Shown here: positions 46,506 through 59,289 of the stretch, piece after piece
Numbering within the stretch: position 1 is the first letter of the stretch
Layout of the letters: each line of letters begins with the position of its first letter
DNA from: Liolophura sinensis
Taxonomy: Eukaryota > Mollusca > Polyplacophora > Chitonida > Chitonidae
Direction: 5' to 3'
Length of the DNA: 64,000 bases
Assembly: GCF_032854445.1 (NCBI RefSeq)
Contig: NC_088303.1
Coordinates: 1,869,501-1,933,500 of the forward strand
Notes under the pieces: model-generated
Seen by the model: only the letters and a program-made list of their open reading frames with translations
The model's database searches: none
What the model was told of the DNA's origin: nothing
Made by a program: the position numbers and the translations under genes

Positions 46506-49139
46506 GTGAGGAGGATATAACTATAACTATAACTATAGCTAAATTGACAACAGGCTGGATTTCACCGACTTTCATTGCTGCCCTGATTTTACTCTCATAC
46601 TAGTATATAGTCCTTTGTATCATACGGTCGTGGGAATATTCCTATTCTAAAAGGTTTTGATTGGTTTACAATTTAATACATCATAAGAGTATAGGCGATA
46701 CATTCTTAGCAGGCATGAGGGAAATTTCCCATTATCAGACGTTTTCCCCAGGGAGCTTGAGTGGAAACATAAGCATTACATACACCAGCACGTTGCTTCT
46801 GTGAACACAGTTGAAAGAAAGGCACGTCTGAGACACATGCGTCATCATCTTTGACCACGGAATAATAATTTGAAATTTAGTGTCCATTTTGTGCACGGAT
46901 CATTGACTTGCCAACGTCTTCCTAACGTCACAGACAAGGCGATGACAGATTCTCGTTTGCATGAGCCCTGTCTGATTTAACGTGTAAGGATTTATATGTC
47001 ACTTTCACCACTCCTGTACATCGTCTCTTGAAATAAAAGATGGTCAATGAATCTGTCATGGTGCGTCGTTCTATCACAGCATTCCACAAAGTGAAATTAT
47101 ATCCACCCACTAATGACGTAAAACGATATATTTACCGCATCAACATATTCGAAACTTGGCTGTTTAGATGCGTGGAAATCGAAACTTTTTCCTGCACTGT
47201 GTCCCGGTTGCGAACACAATTTATTGATCTAAATGAAATGATTAAGTAGATTAAATGTGAGTCTTTTTATAGTGTTATGCTGTTGAATCCTCAGGCGCAC
47301 GTATGTAGCTTTGTGGTTTCTGCAGATCTGAAGATGTGAGAGTTGTCTTAGCAGTGTTGTAACGGTGATGTAATGTGCACATGGCGCCTTAATCTTCAGT
47401 TTCAAAACAGATGAACATTTGAAAAATGTCGACGTGCTCTTGAATCTTAAGTCGTGAACCTGTTGATCATCTGGGTAATATACGTGCTGTGCTTGATTAT
47501 TCAGTAGCAAACTGCTAAACCTCCGGATAACGTGGCTGTTGAATCTTCAATTGCTCTCCCTACTGACAGATACCTTTGTACGGAAACGTCGAAACGGATA
47601 ATATACATGTCATGTGTTGAAGAAATAGCAATGGACAAAATAGTTAACAGTGTTTACTTTCAAACTAAACTGGGGCGAAATATGAAGAACATATAGAGTG
47701 GAAATGTCATCTCCCTAAAAATGAAACCTGATATCATCTAAAGAGACGAGCGGGACTGAGTAGCTAAACAAGTTGCTAGAAAATGTCAGTGGTTTCCTTC
47801 ACTGCAAATAACGCCAATAGTCTCATTTGTTGAAGAAAATCTGTTCTAATTACTGATCATTCAAGACAACTGCTGCAAAACGTGCTAGCATCCCTTCCAT
47901 CGACCAAAACTGCACTCAATAACCCGAGTAGCTGTCGTGCCTCTGACTTTAACAAACCCTCGGTGACGAAGGAGAAGGAATGAAGGAGATCTGGCTGGCA
48001 TATCGATATCTGCCGTTGACTGCCCTGCTACCTTCTCCTGTCTCACACACGAATCTAGCCACCCACGCGTCTCAGCTCAACGCTCTCTAATGGATGCCTC
48101 TCCTAGATTTCCGAATTTCATCTCTGTCTGTTCAAAACCGAAAAACCGCCTGTGTTTTACATGGAGTCTAGCCTTTGGAGAGGACCTGGATGTCAGAGAA
48201 AGGCTCCCTCTACTAATACCACTAAATCAGGGCGATCTTGTTCTCGAATGACTTCTAACCTCAAATCCATTAACTAATGGTCGTCTTGGAGGTGAGAGCA
48301 GGCACATTAAGGCCATCGTGTGAGCTGAAACAATTGGTAGCCTGTCTGTCAGCCTACGAGATTCCCGCACAGCAGGCGCAGGATTTCTCCTACACATACT
48401 AAAACAAACCCCAATACCTCTGAAAAATGCCCAATGCAAAAAAAACCCGTCACACCGGACACCTACAGGTACACCTAATGATCACATTTAATAACTAACC
48501 GCCATGTGAAATACACACACAAACTATAATTTGCCAAAATACCATTATCACAGACAAAGATATCATCTGTGTCCCCGTGGGGGCAAAATGAAAGATTGAT
48601 ATTATCTACTTGAATGATGACTTGCTGTCACGAAGGCGGTTGGTTTTATGAGTGGGGGAAACAGTCAGTTACCATTTACCATCTTGTTTAGTCTTATGCT
48701 GTGCAAAGTCGACAACAGTTTCCTGTTAGGTCGTATCTACAACAACAGAGATAATTTTATTTTTAAAAATGGGATTGAAGTTTAGCAGTGCTAAGTATCC
48801 CTAAGTGGACAGCAATGTACCGACTGGTCGAGCATGTGGATATATGTGTATAGCACCTATATCTTTTGTGCTCTATGACAATTTTGATCAACATCCAGTT
48901 AATTCATCAAATGCCTCATCTATAAGTTGGTTTACAATGATTATAGTTCTCACGTATGTAAATATTGACGGAGTCCCAAAAACAATGGAACTACAATTCA
49001 CAATTATGTCTAATTCCGCTAAACCCGGAGCTAGGGACGCTTGTAAATATGGATAATCGTCCACGATCCTATTTTGACAGTTGTATAGAATTCTGCCTAT
49101 GACCTAGGGGATGTATAAACATCCATGTGTAATAAACCA
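46506..49139. other. Intergenic, no gene recognised
   Basis: 2.6 kb with frames of up to 93 codons and no recognisable domain. The stretch 47960-48430 has a somewhat more coding-like composition, but stops interrupt every frame. Confidence 0.65.
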
Positions 49140-49315
49140 GCAAGCACGTTGCGTTTATCAACAGCTACAATCAAAGCGAGACTGAGATACCTATAATCGA
49201 AAATTATCCACGGAGTAATGAGTTCGAAGCTTGGGTATCATACCTAGAGTATCGTCTTCCCTGCATCACTGCAAACTGATGGCAGCTTCTTCCTAAAATG
49301 TTACCTGCTAAACTG
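49140..49315 (+). repeat. ~180-230-bp dispersed repeat, copy d
   Basis: Reads INSYNQSETE-like on plus and resembles 51068-51300 (plus) and, reversed, 50070-50240 and 43880-44100. Diverged. Confidence 0.45.
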
Positions 49316-49569
49316 GCTAATAACAAAACGGTAATAAAATTGATGCACCAGTTACAAGCAAAGCTCATCTCGGATACAAAGTCTTGATATACGACGACGA
49401 GAGCTATACAGATGACAATGAGATCTAATTGTGCAGTCGCTTAGCAGTTCTCTTCTTGGGCTTAAGAAATCTATTGAGATACTCACTGGGAAATACAGAG
49501 ACGACGGCCATGACTATATATACGTGAATAAGATCAGTGTAGAAACCATCCAGGTGTATAAGAACTAGT

Positions 49570-49980
49570 GATGTGCAGAGATGTCACTAAGTTCTACAGA
49601 CACGCCAATACGACAGAGACGCGAATGCAACTAACAAAGAGGCCAATGACATCTACAGAGACGCCTATGAAATTTGCAGACGCCAATGACAACAGAGAAG
49701 CTAATGAGATCTACTGAGTCGTCAGTTCGACTTACAGAGACGCCAGTGCGACAGAGAGGCCAATGAGGTCAACGGAGAGGGCCTTTGGCATCCACAAGGA
49801 CGCCAATGAGATCTACAGAGACGCCATTGACATCTACAGAGACACTAATGGGATCTGCAGAGACTCCAGCGAGATCTTCAAAGACGCGAATGAGATCTAC
49901 AGAGGCGCCAATGAGGTATGCAGAGAAGCCAATCAGCCAGTGAGATCTACACAGGAGCACAGACCCCACTGAGACTTACA
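49570..49980. repeat. 21-bp minisatellite, left part
   Basis: Units of the form gatctacagagacgccaatg a, increasingly regular towards 49900. Same unit as at 51535-52340; the two parts flank a Penelope-like remnant. Confidence 0.9.
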
Positions 49981-50039
49981 CAGACGCCAACGCGAGAGAA
50001 CTAAGAAAGTATACGAAAGTAAGAAAGTACGAAAATAGA

Positions 50040-51510
50040 ACGAAATCATGCAGAGAGAAGCAGTCAACAGTTTTCGATGATGTTGGAAAGATGCAAGGTA
50101 TGGCCTGAGTGAAATCAGTATTCAAATCGTGTACCATGCTTGAATATCCGTTGTCGATAGCAAAATATGCCTTAGTTGCGCTTTGATTGCAACTGTTCAT
50201 ATGTTCCACGTGGCGCCCTAATTCAACACGATGAATATCCATCCCCTAGCGCCGCTTAATTAGATTCAATCATGAAGCAGAGCGCCAGAGATTCTGGACG
50301 CTCTGTCCATATTCACTTACAAGAGAATTATACTCATTGTAAAACTAAGAAACTTGGAATGAAGGTGTTTCCTGGAGTAACCTTGGCGCATTAGTTTTTG
50401 CAGTAATAAGTTCTGACGTCCATTGAAATCGTCACACAACACACAGGATCTAACAAATCCTACAAGGCGAGAAATGAACACGCCATATGCAGGACCCTTT
50501 GGTATATTGCAAGCCCAAGTAAGAATAATTTAAAATGTCAAAATTGAAACTGTCCCTCTTGCCGCAAACTCTGCGAGCGAGGAAACCATTTTGATCTTTG
50601 GACAAATATAAGTTCAGAAAAGATATACCGTCCAGATAGTCTGTGGTTTCATTTAAATCCAGCAAAGGCTGGTAAATATGTTTCACAGCCTTTGCTGGAT
50701 TGTTCAAATCTAGCAGATCATCAATATACCGTTTAGTGAATGAGAAAGATCGGGTCTGTTAGTTTTTGCATATAGTCGCATTCATATGGTAACAGGTATA
50801 GGTCTGTCAAAGGGAGGGGCAGGGGAGCACAATTTGTACCCATCGGAATAGGTATAGGTCTGTCAAAGGGAGGGGCAGGGGAGCACAATTTCTACCCATC
50901 GGAATACCTATACACTGTTGATATTGTTGCCTCTGACGTTAATAGATAATAGTAGTGCACGGTTTTAATAAACACCGACACAGTTGATGAAATTCTATCT
51001 ATTAAATCCGTGTGAGGAATAGTAGTATAGAGAGTGGAGACATCCCAAGTAGATATGTCATTATACGGTAGCGTCTAGTTATGTCTAGTCAGCCATGCTC
51101 ATTACATCTGCATGATGCCTTTATGAACAGTTGCAATCAAAGCAACTACAGAGATACCTTGTTTAATTGTTATTTGACCTGGAACTCATGGACTACGAAT
51201 TTGAACTGTGATATGGAATTCATTCCTGGAATATCCACTGTCTGCCCGGCATCATTGAAAACTGATGACCGCTTCTCTTGTGTGTTACCGGCTTTTTTCC
51301 TATTTGTATAATTTTTTACACACATTTGTCACTGGGAGCTAGTGTTAAACATTGTTTTGGAAATGGATCTTGCGATTATCGATTGGAGCGCCCTTTTCGA
51401 CGCTTATATTCAGTGAGACGTTGGGGTTACAGATTTTATGTATCCACACACAGTTCACGCCTGATTTTTTTTTTTGGCAATTGTACAACAGTACTTGTTC
51501 AAAAATGACT
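50040..51510 (-). mobile_element. Penelope-like element remnant, copy 2, inside a minisatellite
   Basis: Homologous to copy 1: shares agagattctggacgctctgt, ccgtttagtgaatgagaaa and cacaatttgtacccatcgga. Minus frame holds LLDLNETTDY, LNLYLSKDQNGF and GKRDSFNFDILNYSYL. It has a 56-bp tandem duplication (about 50797-50905) and an extra ~330 bp (51074-51404) absent from copy 1. Flanked by 21-bp repeat on both sides. Confidence 0.8.
51068..51300 (+). repeat. ~230-bp dispersed repeat, copy c, within Penelope-like copy 2
   Basis: Contains tgaacagttgcaatcaaagc, which occurs reversed near 50185-50205, and encodes MNSCNQS...SLKTDDRFS against MNSCNQS...SSKTVDCFS on the minus strand of 49976-50242. Occupies the segment missing from Penelope-like copy 1. 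Confidence 0.55.
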
Positions 51511-51534
51511 GTATTTCTTGCAGTGTCATCTTGT

Positions 51535-52340
51535 GGATGGCATCTATAGAGACGCCAATGAGATTTACCTACGCCAGTTACACCCACAGAGACACCAGTG
51601 GGATTTATAGACGCCAATGACATGTACAGAGACGTCAGTGAAATTAACAGAAGCTAGTGACATCTACAGAGACGCCAGTGAGATTTACAGATGCCATTAA
51701 CATCCACAGAGACGTCAAGAAGGTTTATAAAGGCGCCATACTAAAGGTATTTGGTGTGTAAAATGAGTGTAGAGATAGTCGGAAACGCACATTAAAATCT
51801 GGAGTTTTACACAGAGATATAGACAAAGACTCCATTGTGAGCTACAGTGACACCAGTGTGATCTACAGACGTCAATGACATCTAGAGAAGAGAACGGCGA
51901 GATATACAGATACTCTAGTGAGATCTCCAAAGACGCCAATGAGATTTCCAAAGACGCCAATGAGATCTACAAAGACGCCATTGAGATCTACAAAGACGCC
52001 AATGAGATCTACAAAGACGCCAATGAGATCTATAGACGAAATGAATGTTCTTGTTGAAGGAATGAAATGAGTATCAAAATCGTGCACCATAAAACCTGTG
52101 AGGACGCTGATGAGAGGTACAGAGACAACAAAGAAACGTAGGAAGACGCCAGCAAGATTTATAAAGACGTAAATGAAAAAAAACCCAGAGAAGTACAAAT
52201 TATACTTATCAGCTATGCATTGTGAAGTCTGTAGAGATGGGGAGCACTTAAAGTCTCCATGATATCTACAGAGACACCAGTGAGATTTACAGACGCCAGT
52301 GACATCTACAGAGACGACAGTGAGATTTACAGGCGCCAGA
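51535..52340. repeat. 21-bp minisatellite, right part (three blocks)
   Basis: Blocks at about 51535-51730, 51840-52035 and 52080-52340 of gagatctacaaagacgccaa-type units, separated by short non-repeat sequence. The middle block is the most uniform. Confidence 0.88.
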
Positions 52341-52999
52341 CACTCGTAGAATTTTCACGGTGAATGTTATTGATATCTTCCATGATCTGGTTGATGCACA
52401 AAGTCTACAGTGCTAGCGTGATACAGCCCGGCTAATAACCAAGCCGTCAATATCTGCCAGTGCGTGGGAGGAATATATGAGTGATTTAGCTGTTCACGTA
52501 TTACAAGCCGAGATGAAATGACTGGGGTCACTGTGTCAGAAAACAAACGAAAGCATGGCCGCTGACACCTGACCACAAAGGTAAAAAGCCAGTATTTGCC
52601 AAGAACTTCTCTGAAATAAAATGTCATCTGCGGGGAAGAGATCAAACGTCAACCACACACCAAAGGTTTTCACAAGGTGGGGATACGATGAAAATCTTCT
52701 AGCGAAAATCACAGCGAGAATTAACCCGCTGCAAGACGGTTTTGAATTATTTCTCCAGGGAGTTTCTGTAACCGAAAACAACCGTCTACAAAACAACATA
52801 AAACCGCTGAATTATTTATTTAGATCTTCAAATCATTGAATGTAGAAGCAGAAACAAACACTGTCCAGTGTGTTCTGAACACGTCTTTATTCTTATGGAT
52901 ATAGCCGCAGCCTCACCGTCCGATTTCTCCCTGTATTGTTATTCACAATATTGTATGGGCGGTTCAAGCTGAAATACAAACAGAATATGTTGCTTACAT

Positions 53000-53412
53000 G
53001 TACTTTACCGTTTTACTTCATTTCAAATCATGTTTACCACTTTACTGTATTTCAAATCATGTTTACAACTTTACTGTATTTCAAATCATGGTTACCATTT
53101 TACTGTATTTCAAATCATGTTTACCACTTTACTCTATTTCAAATCATGTTTACCATTTTACTGTATTTCAAATCATATTTACCACTTTACTGTATTTCAA
53201 ATCATGTTTACCACTTCACTGTATTTCAAATCATGTTTACCACTTTACTGTATTTCAAATCATGTTTACCACTTTACTGTATTTCAAATCATGTTTACCA
53301 CTTTACTGCATTTCAAATCATGTTTACCATTTTACTTTGTTTCAAATCATGTTTACCACTTTACTGTATTTCAAATCATGTTTACCAATTTACTTTATTT
53401 CAAATCATGTAA
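53000..53412. repeat. 29-bp minisatellite, ~14 units
   Basis: Unit tttcaaatcatgtttaccac tttactgta. As 29 is not a multiple of three, every plus frame cycles through the same 29-residue peptide and all three stay open for over 120 codons. Confidence 0.96.
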
Positions 53413-53869
53413 CTGAATTCCTCTCACCGCATAATGCTTGTTTACTTTAACACGATAGGACTATCTCAACTATGCCTAATTCGTCATTTAAACAACATTA
53501 ACTATGTCCATCAGCATTACACAGTTCAACTACGTACTTACAATTTCTTGGCCGTATTTTAGCTTTTACAAGGAGTTACTTATTAACAAACTTTTCATCA
53601 TCAGCTGACCGCAGTCGCCTCAAGTCTTGTCTTGTTTCTACTCGCCACAACACCCCCTCTCTATGTTCAGTAAATAAACTTTAACTCACAGGCAAAGAAC
53701 CTAACCTACTACAGGATTGACAGGGACTATGTCATTAGGAACTCTACGTACCGGCCCCTGAAATGTGAAGAATATCATAAGCGGAACATTTAACCCTATA
53801 AACCAACACAAACAAAATTATGACCATAATTAACACAAACATCAAGAATTACTAAGTCTCTTTAGAACT

Positions 53870-54033
53870 GAATTCTTGGCTTTACGGTAAGATCTCACTA
53901 GCTCTCCACAGAAAGTGTCACAAATCTGCCGACTCATACAAACACAGTTTATGAACCGGTCTTCTGAACAAACTTCCTCTGAAGATTAATTCGAAGGATC
54001 TGGCAAGCCCATCGCTTCCGGGGGAAGGTTTTC
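53870..54033 (-). mobile_element. Short Bel/Pao-like fragment left of the 39-bp array
   Basis: Minus frame PSPGSDGLARSFEL shares PGSDGLA and a ~34-bp DNA stretch (54000-54033) with the Bel/Pao remnant at 55122-55154. Confidence 0.5.
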
Positions 54034-54930
54034 TGGATCCTACCAACCGGCCATTGTCTTCTGTGGGTTCTCTGGATCCTACCAAGCGGCCATTGTCTTC
54101 TGTGGGTTCTCTGGATCCTACCAACGGCCATTGTCTTCTGTGGGTTTTCTGGATCCTACCAAGCGGTCATTGTCTTCTGTGGGTTCTCTGGATCCTACCA
54201 AGCGGCCATTGTCTTCTGTGGGTTCTCTGGATCCTACCAAGCGGTCTTTGTCTTCTGTGGGTTCTCTGGATCCTACCAAGCGGTCTTTGTCTTCTGTGGG
54301 TTCTCTGGATCCTACCAAGCGGTCATTGTCCTCTGTGGGTTCTCTGGATCCTACCAAGCGGCCATTGTCTTCTGCGGGTTCTGTGGATCATACCGAGTGG
54401 CCATTGTCTTCTGTGGGTTCTCTGGATCATACCGAGTGGCCATTGTCTTCTGTGTGTTCTCTGGATCATCCCGAGCGGTCATTGTCTTCTGTGGGTTCTC
54501 TGGATCCTACCAAGCGGCCATTGTCTCCTGTGGGTTCTCTGGATCCTACCAAGCGGCCATTGTCTTCTGTGGGTTCTGTGGATCATACCGAGTGGCCATT
54601 GTCTTCTGTGGGTTCTCTGGGTCCTACCAAGCGGTCATTGTCTTCTGTGGGTTCTGTGGATCATACCAAGCGGCCATTGTCTTCTGTGGGTTCTCTGGAT
54701 CCTACCAAGCGGTCATTGTCTTCTGTGGGTTCTCTGGATCCTACCAAGCGGGAATTGTCTTCTGTGGGTTCTCTGGATCCTACCAAGCGGTCATTGTCTT
54801 CTGTGGGTTCTCTGGATCCTACCAAGCGGGAATTGTCTTCTGTGGGTTCTCTGGATCCTACCAAGCGGCCATTGTCTTCTGTGGGTTCTCTGGATCCTAC
54901 CAAGCGGCCATTGTCTTCTGTGGGTGTTCT
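54034..54930. repeat. 39-bp minisatellite, ~23 units
   Basis: Unit tctggatcctaccaagcggc then cattgtcttctgtgggttc. Open in most frames (310 and 291 codons on plus). Variants: tcctaccaag / tcataccgag and gcgg / gtgg. Lies between two copies of a ~34-bp Bel/Pao-derived segment. Confidence 0.96.
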
Positions 54931-55079
54931 TGTCCATAATGAGAACAACATGTCCAAAATTACGTCTCGGTTTCAACCATTTCTAGCTAAGTTGTCACGT
55001 GGGTAAATATCCACGTGCACAACGATTCCAAAAACAGTTTGCGAAGAACAGTACGTGATTCCATTTTCTTCGATATGAA

Positions 55080-55830
55080 TCCGCCTTACGAAATTGTCTA
55101 GGGGGCATTTCAGGACCTACGCTGGCAAGCCCATCACTTCCTGGGAAGGTTTTCAGCTGACAATTTAATGTCCAGCCAAATGCTGTCCTGGCAGCATACC
55201 GTTGAATTGATTGTACTCTCCGGATGTCGATAGGAGTCAACGCTATTGGGTTATCTTGACGAATCAAAAGTGTGACATCCGCCTTATTAGTATATGGCAA
55301 ATGTATCCCTTGTAAGTGTGGCCACCTGTCCACATCTTCTTAGAACACAATGCTGGTAGCTTACGAATGCAGGTAGCTTGCGAATTACAAAAATGTTTGA
55401 AAGGTGCATTAGTTGTAGACCTTTTACATCACCAACATCCAAAGATACAAGCCTTATACCCGATTTGCAATTCTGCATCGTAAGAGTGGTGAGAGGGTGT
55501 CGTTTTTGAACTCTGTAAGCTAAGCTGATCAGCCAGAGCCTGTGAGCAAAACATATATGTGCTACCGCTGTCAAGTAGCGCATTGGTGGTAATGTAGCTC
55601 CGCTGATCGCTCGTTTCACTCAAACAGGGACAAAAGGCAACGTTGCTCCTGTGACACCAGACACTGAATTAGTGGCCACTGGGCTTCGCTGTTATTCACT
55701 GGATTTGAACTCTGGTTTTCTCCATTGGGGTCCACCAACGTATAACCCTTGTTTTGGCGTCTGTCAGACATGTACAATAATCTTGAAGGTTTCTTGTCAT
55801 AACCATTAACATGGCACATACTAAACTTTG
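55080..55830 (-). mobile_element. Bel/Pao retrotransposon protease-region remnant
   Basis: The minus strand encodes LLDSGSTYMFCSQALADQLS (aspartic protease motif DSG; DUF1758-type) followed, after frame breaks, by WPHLQGIHLPYTNKADVTLL, IRQDNPIALTPIDIRR and ARTAFGWTLNCQL, the linker before the Bel/Pao RT. No RT or integrase follows. The 39-bp array begins beyond its downstream end. Confidence 0.83.
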
Positions 55831-55949
55831 AGCATGCGTACTACATATGCTTGGGTGAAAGACAATTGAAACATAATTTATTTCTTTTCACAAACTACAA
55901 TCTCTTTGCAACGCTCAACTGGTTAAAGTTGGAACAAAGAAAGATGGCA

Positions 55950-58270
55950 TGGCCAGTGTGCAGCTAATTCTCGTCCTGAGTCGATCGAAGTTGTGATAGA
56001 ACGAGCAAAGTGGTATCAGCATACCGCCCAGGCGATCTATGGGAAAACGCCACATAGAAAAGTGGTTCGCCAATGCCTGTATGAGGACGACGACCAATCG
56101 GTTGTTCAAGTGAACGCCACACAACAGCAGACTAATGCAGATGTCAGTCAGAGAGTTAGCTGTTTAGAGACAGCACGAAGAAATCTGCAATAGGGTCTTC
56201 ATACGTTAGATGAAGAGGTTAAAAAGCTTAACTCAGGACGTGGCAGGCCCGTCGTAGCTCGAGTTTTTTCCCATCGACCATCCGCTGGGGTCCCACGACA
56301 TGTTTCACGTGCAGATTTCGACTTCAAACGTGACTACCCGTGATTGGCCACGCTATGGTGGTTCATGCTCTCGAAGCGGAAGAAACGGTAACACCAGTTA
56401 CAATGTCCGAAACGACGACAGAGGAGGCTACATTGGGACAAGTCCTAGAACTCCTGAAAGACGTCCGGGTCGTCAAAACATCTACAACCGGACGAAACAG
56501 TTGAAACGGTTGCCAAACACCTTAACTCGCTATGCTGCAGGCTTTTGCAAAGGACGATCTGGATCTTGGCAACTTTACGGCTATAGAACACGATATCGAC
56601 ACAGGGGATTTGAAGAAAATGTTGTTGGCAAGAGTCATGAATTTGGGCTTGCGGGAGCTTTGTTTGGAAATTGTTTTGGCTTTTCTTGATGATGTTTTTG
56701 TTCTTGGTATTAATTCTGATGATCATTTAGCTAATCTGGAAGCAGTGATTCAGCGTTTTGTTCGCTGCCAGTTGAAATTCAAGCCCAAGAAGTGCTAACT
56801 CTTTCAAAAAGAAACGGGAATTCTTAGGTCGTCAAGTGAATAGCCAGGGAATGGCAGTAGGTGAGTCGTTGCTGATTGGCCTACACCACTTGGGATGTCG
56901 AAAGTCCTCTGGGTTTCGCCAATTACCTTGGGCCTTTATTAAGGATTTTGTCTGTCTTGCAGTTCCCCTGTATAATATTATGGGAAAGCGCATATTTGAA
57001 TGGCCCGAGGCTCAGCAAGCAACTTTTGAGGCCATAAGTTTGCACTGGTGTCTCGTCTAGTGCTAGTTCTGTTGAATCGCCAGGACGCGTTCATATTGAA
57101 AATGGATGCATGACACGACCGTTGGGTTGGGCTAAGTCAAGTTCAGCGGTGAGTTGAGAGAGTCGCTTTGTTCTCTGTCCGGAACAGCACCGTTATTGTA
57201 CGACAAAAATGGAGTTACTGGCTGTGATAAGGCCATCTGGGTCACCATGTTGTAGTATGTACGGACCACAACAGTCTATTATGGCTGCTCCGCTTTACGA
57301 AACCCCACCGGGGAACAAGCTAAAGGAGCTCAGTCAATACGACATGGAAGTCCATCATGGTCCGGGTAGGAAGCATGTCCGTGGGTGCCCACATCTGATC
57401 CTTGTCTTTTCTGCCAGCCCACAAGATCTTCGTGCGGTGGTTGTAAATACTGCACCAAAGCACATTTAAATTGGGCAGAATTTCACCAGTCACTAGATGG
57501 TGCTGTGCCTCTTGCACGACCAGGGCAAACTAAATGAATTGGGCCTTCCATCCCCGGTATTGCCTGCAGTACACCACGTGGAGGGTGCTGAAGCCATTAA
57601 CCTGGCCAGTGAAGACCAGGACGGCCCCGTCCCAGGCTGCGAGTCAAAAGAATCCGGCAAACACCTCATGTGTGGAGACTATCCAGTCCTTATAGACAGG
57701 TCCCTGGGACAGGGGAGGGTCGATGACTGAAGGCATGAGAGGTCGACGCAGTGCCGGAGGCAATAGAAAGACCTTGGGACCCGGGTGGTGACGCTGGCCA
57801 CCCATCTCTGGAATTCTGGCCACGCACGCATCCAGTGGTGATGGTAACTTCTCATTCCGGTGAAACAAGCCCGGAAGAGGTACTAGTTTCAGGGATTGCA
57901 GGGAACTCTCTTGGGAAGACCAAGCCCTTGGTTTCCGTCGCCAATTGTTGACTAAAGGAGAAACACCAGAAAACGAAAAGTTCTTCTTTGCCAGCCCCCA
58001 AGGCAAAGAAATATTGGATTTAGAAGGCTTTATTCTTTGTCGACTTGGATGAAATAATCTGGCGAAAAGCCCATTCTGATCAGGGGGCTAATCGTCTAGT
58101 GGTTCCTAAGCCTCTACAGGCTGTCTCATGACATTTCAGCTATTGGGCCACTAAGGAGTTACCCGTACTTTGTCCCAAGTGAAAGACAAGTACTACTGGC
58201 ACGGGACCACGGAGGCAACAAAGAGATATATCACTGTGAACTCTACACTGATCGGTTGTACTTTACCAGT
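55950..58270 (+). mobile_element. Ty3/gypsy retrotransposon remnant (RT, RNase H, integrase pieces)
   Basis: Plus strand, several frames. A gag-like stretch lies at 55990-56190. RT palm end at about 56690-56800 has FLDDVFVLG and LKFKPKKC, then LFQKE. An RNase H/tether region includes KRIFEWPEAQQATFEAIS near 56985 and a CTTKMELLAV-type segment near 57200, then LKELSQYDMEVHHGPGRKH near 57330. An integrase zinc-finger piece with KYYWHGTTEATKRYI-like reading lies near 58185-58240. Heavily broken; no LTRs recognised. Confidence 0.82.
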
Positions 58271-58799
58271 ATAAGGAATAATTAGATTGGGTTTTAAAAA
58301 AATCACTATTCCCGATTTCAACACCAACAGGCGAAAGAGTTGTGCCAAAAGTTTTAGTTTTTACAACAGTAAAAAAGCTTTTGTGGCGTAAATAAGATTT
58401 ATTTCATTGATCTAAAAAAATCTACCCTGTCGTCCCCTTCCCCGCCTTCTACCTCTTCCATCATAAAAGAGAATAAGAAAATTTGAGCAATCTGAGTTAA
58501 ATTAGATCAATGCAAAGACGATTAATCGCCATTTTGTAACCGGTGTACACGTAACCGATGGAGAAAGACCATAGTTGTGTCCTTGTTTTATCTGCTTCAT
58601 GGCAATGTTTAAATTGTGAATGTGGGCACGGCATTCAGCACCTAATCGTACATGAAGTGTAGACATACACATCAAAGGAAGGTTACTACAAGCCTGTCAA
58701 TATTTGAACATAATTTGTGTGTGCGTTTCATGAAAAATCCATAGCAATTACTGAGTTGTATGTTGAGTTATAACGTTTTAGGGCTTGACTTTCGCAATC

Positions 58800-58953
58800 C
58801 AGTAAGTGGGAAGGTGTGCAGCAACCTGCGGATAATCGTGGGTTTCCCCTGGGCTCGTCCTGGTTTACACCTGCCATGATGCTGCCCGCCGTCGTATAAG
58901 CGAAATATTCTTGAGTACGGCGTAAAACACCAATCAAATAAATAAATAAATTT
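58800..58953 (+). mobile_element. SINE family A, 3' half
   Basis: gcagcaacctgcggataatc, gtcgtataagcgaaatattc and caccaatcaaataaataaat. No head. Confidence 0.88.
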
Positions 58954-59289
58954 CGCAATCCCAAATTCACTTCTGCACAAAACAATCGATACATTCCGGA
59001 ACTGTTCGTTGTAATCACTTAATTTAATTTGAAGCATGAGCATCCCGTAATGTCCATCATCAAATAATAGAGGCAAACTGTTACAAGATTCGCCCACAGC
59101 CAAGTGATAAAACAAATGTTAAAAACCTATTTCCTAGATACTTGTATTTCAAGGCAACTTTAAAGTGCCAAAAATATGTAGTAAGACGCAGAGCGAAGTG
59201 AATGATATACTGGCCAGGGTTTGTAATTGAATAGCTTAGCCTCTCTGATCAGTGGTAATTAAATGTTAGGTTTAATCCCACTTTGTAAT

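Noticed and set aside
53000-53450. Three overlapping plus frames of 128-158 codons
   Set aside because: A 29-bp unit makes all three frames read the same cyclic peptide, which is expected of a repeat without stops.
54054-55006. Plus-strand frames of 310 and 291 codons resembling repeat proteins
   Set aside because: 39-bp unit open in three plus frames and in minus frames; no flanking start, splice or promoter context.
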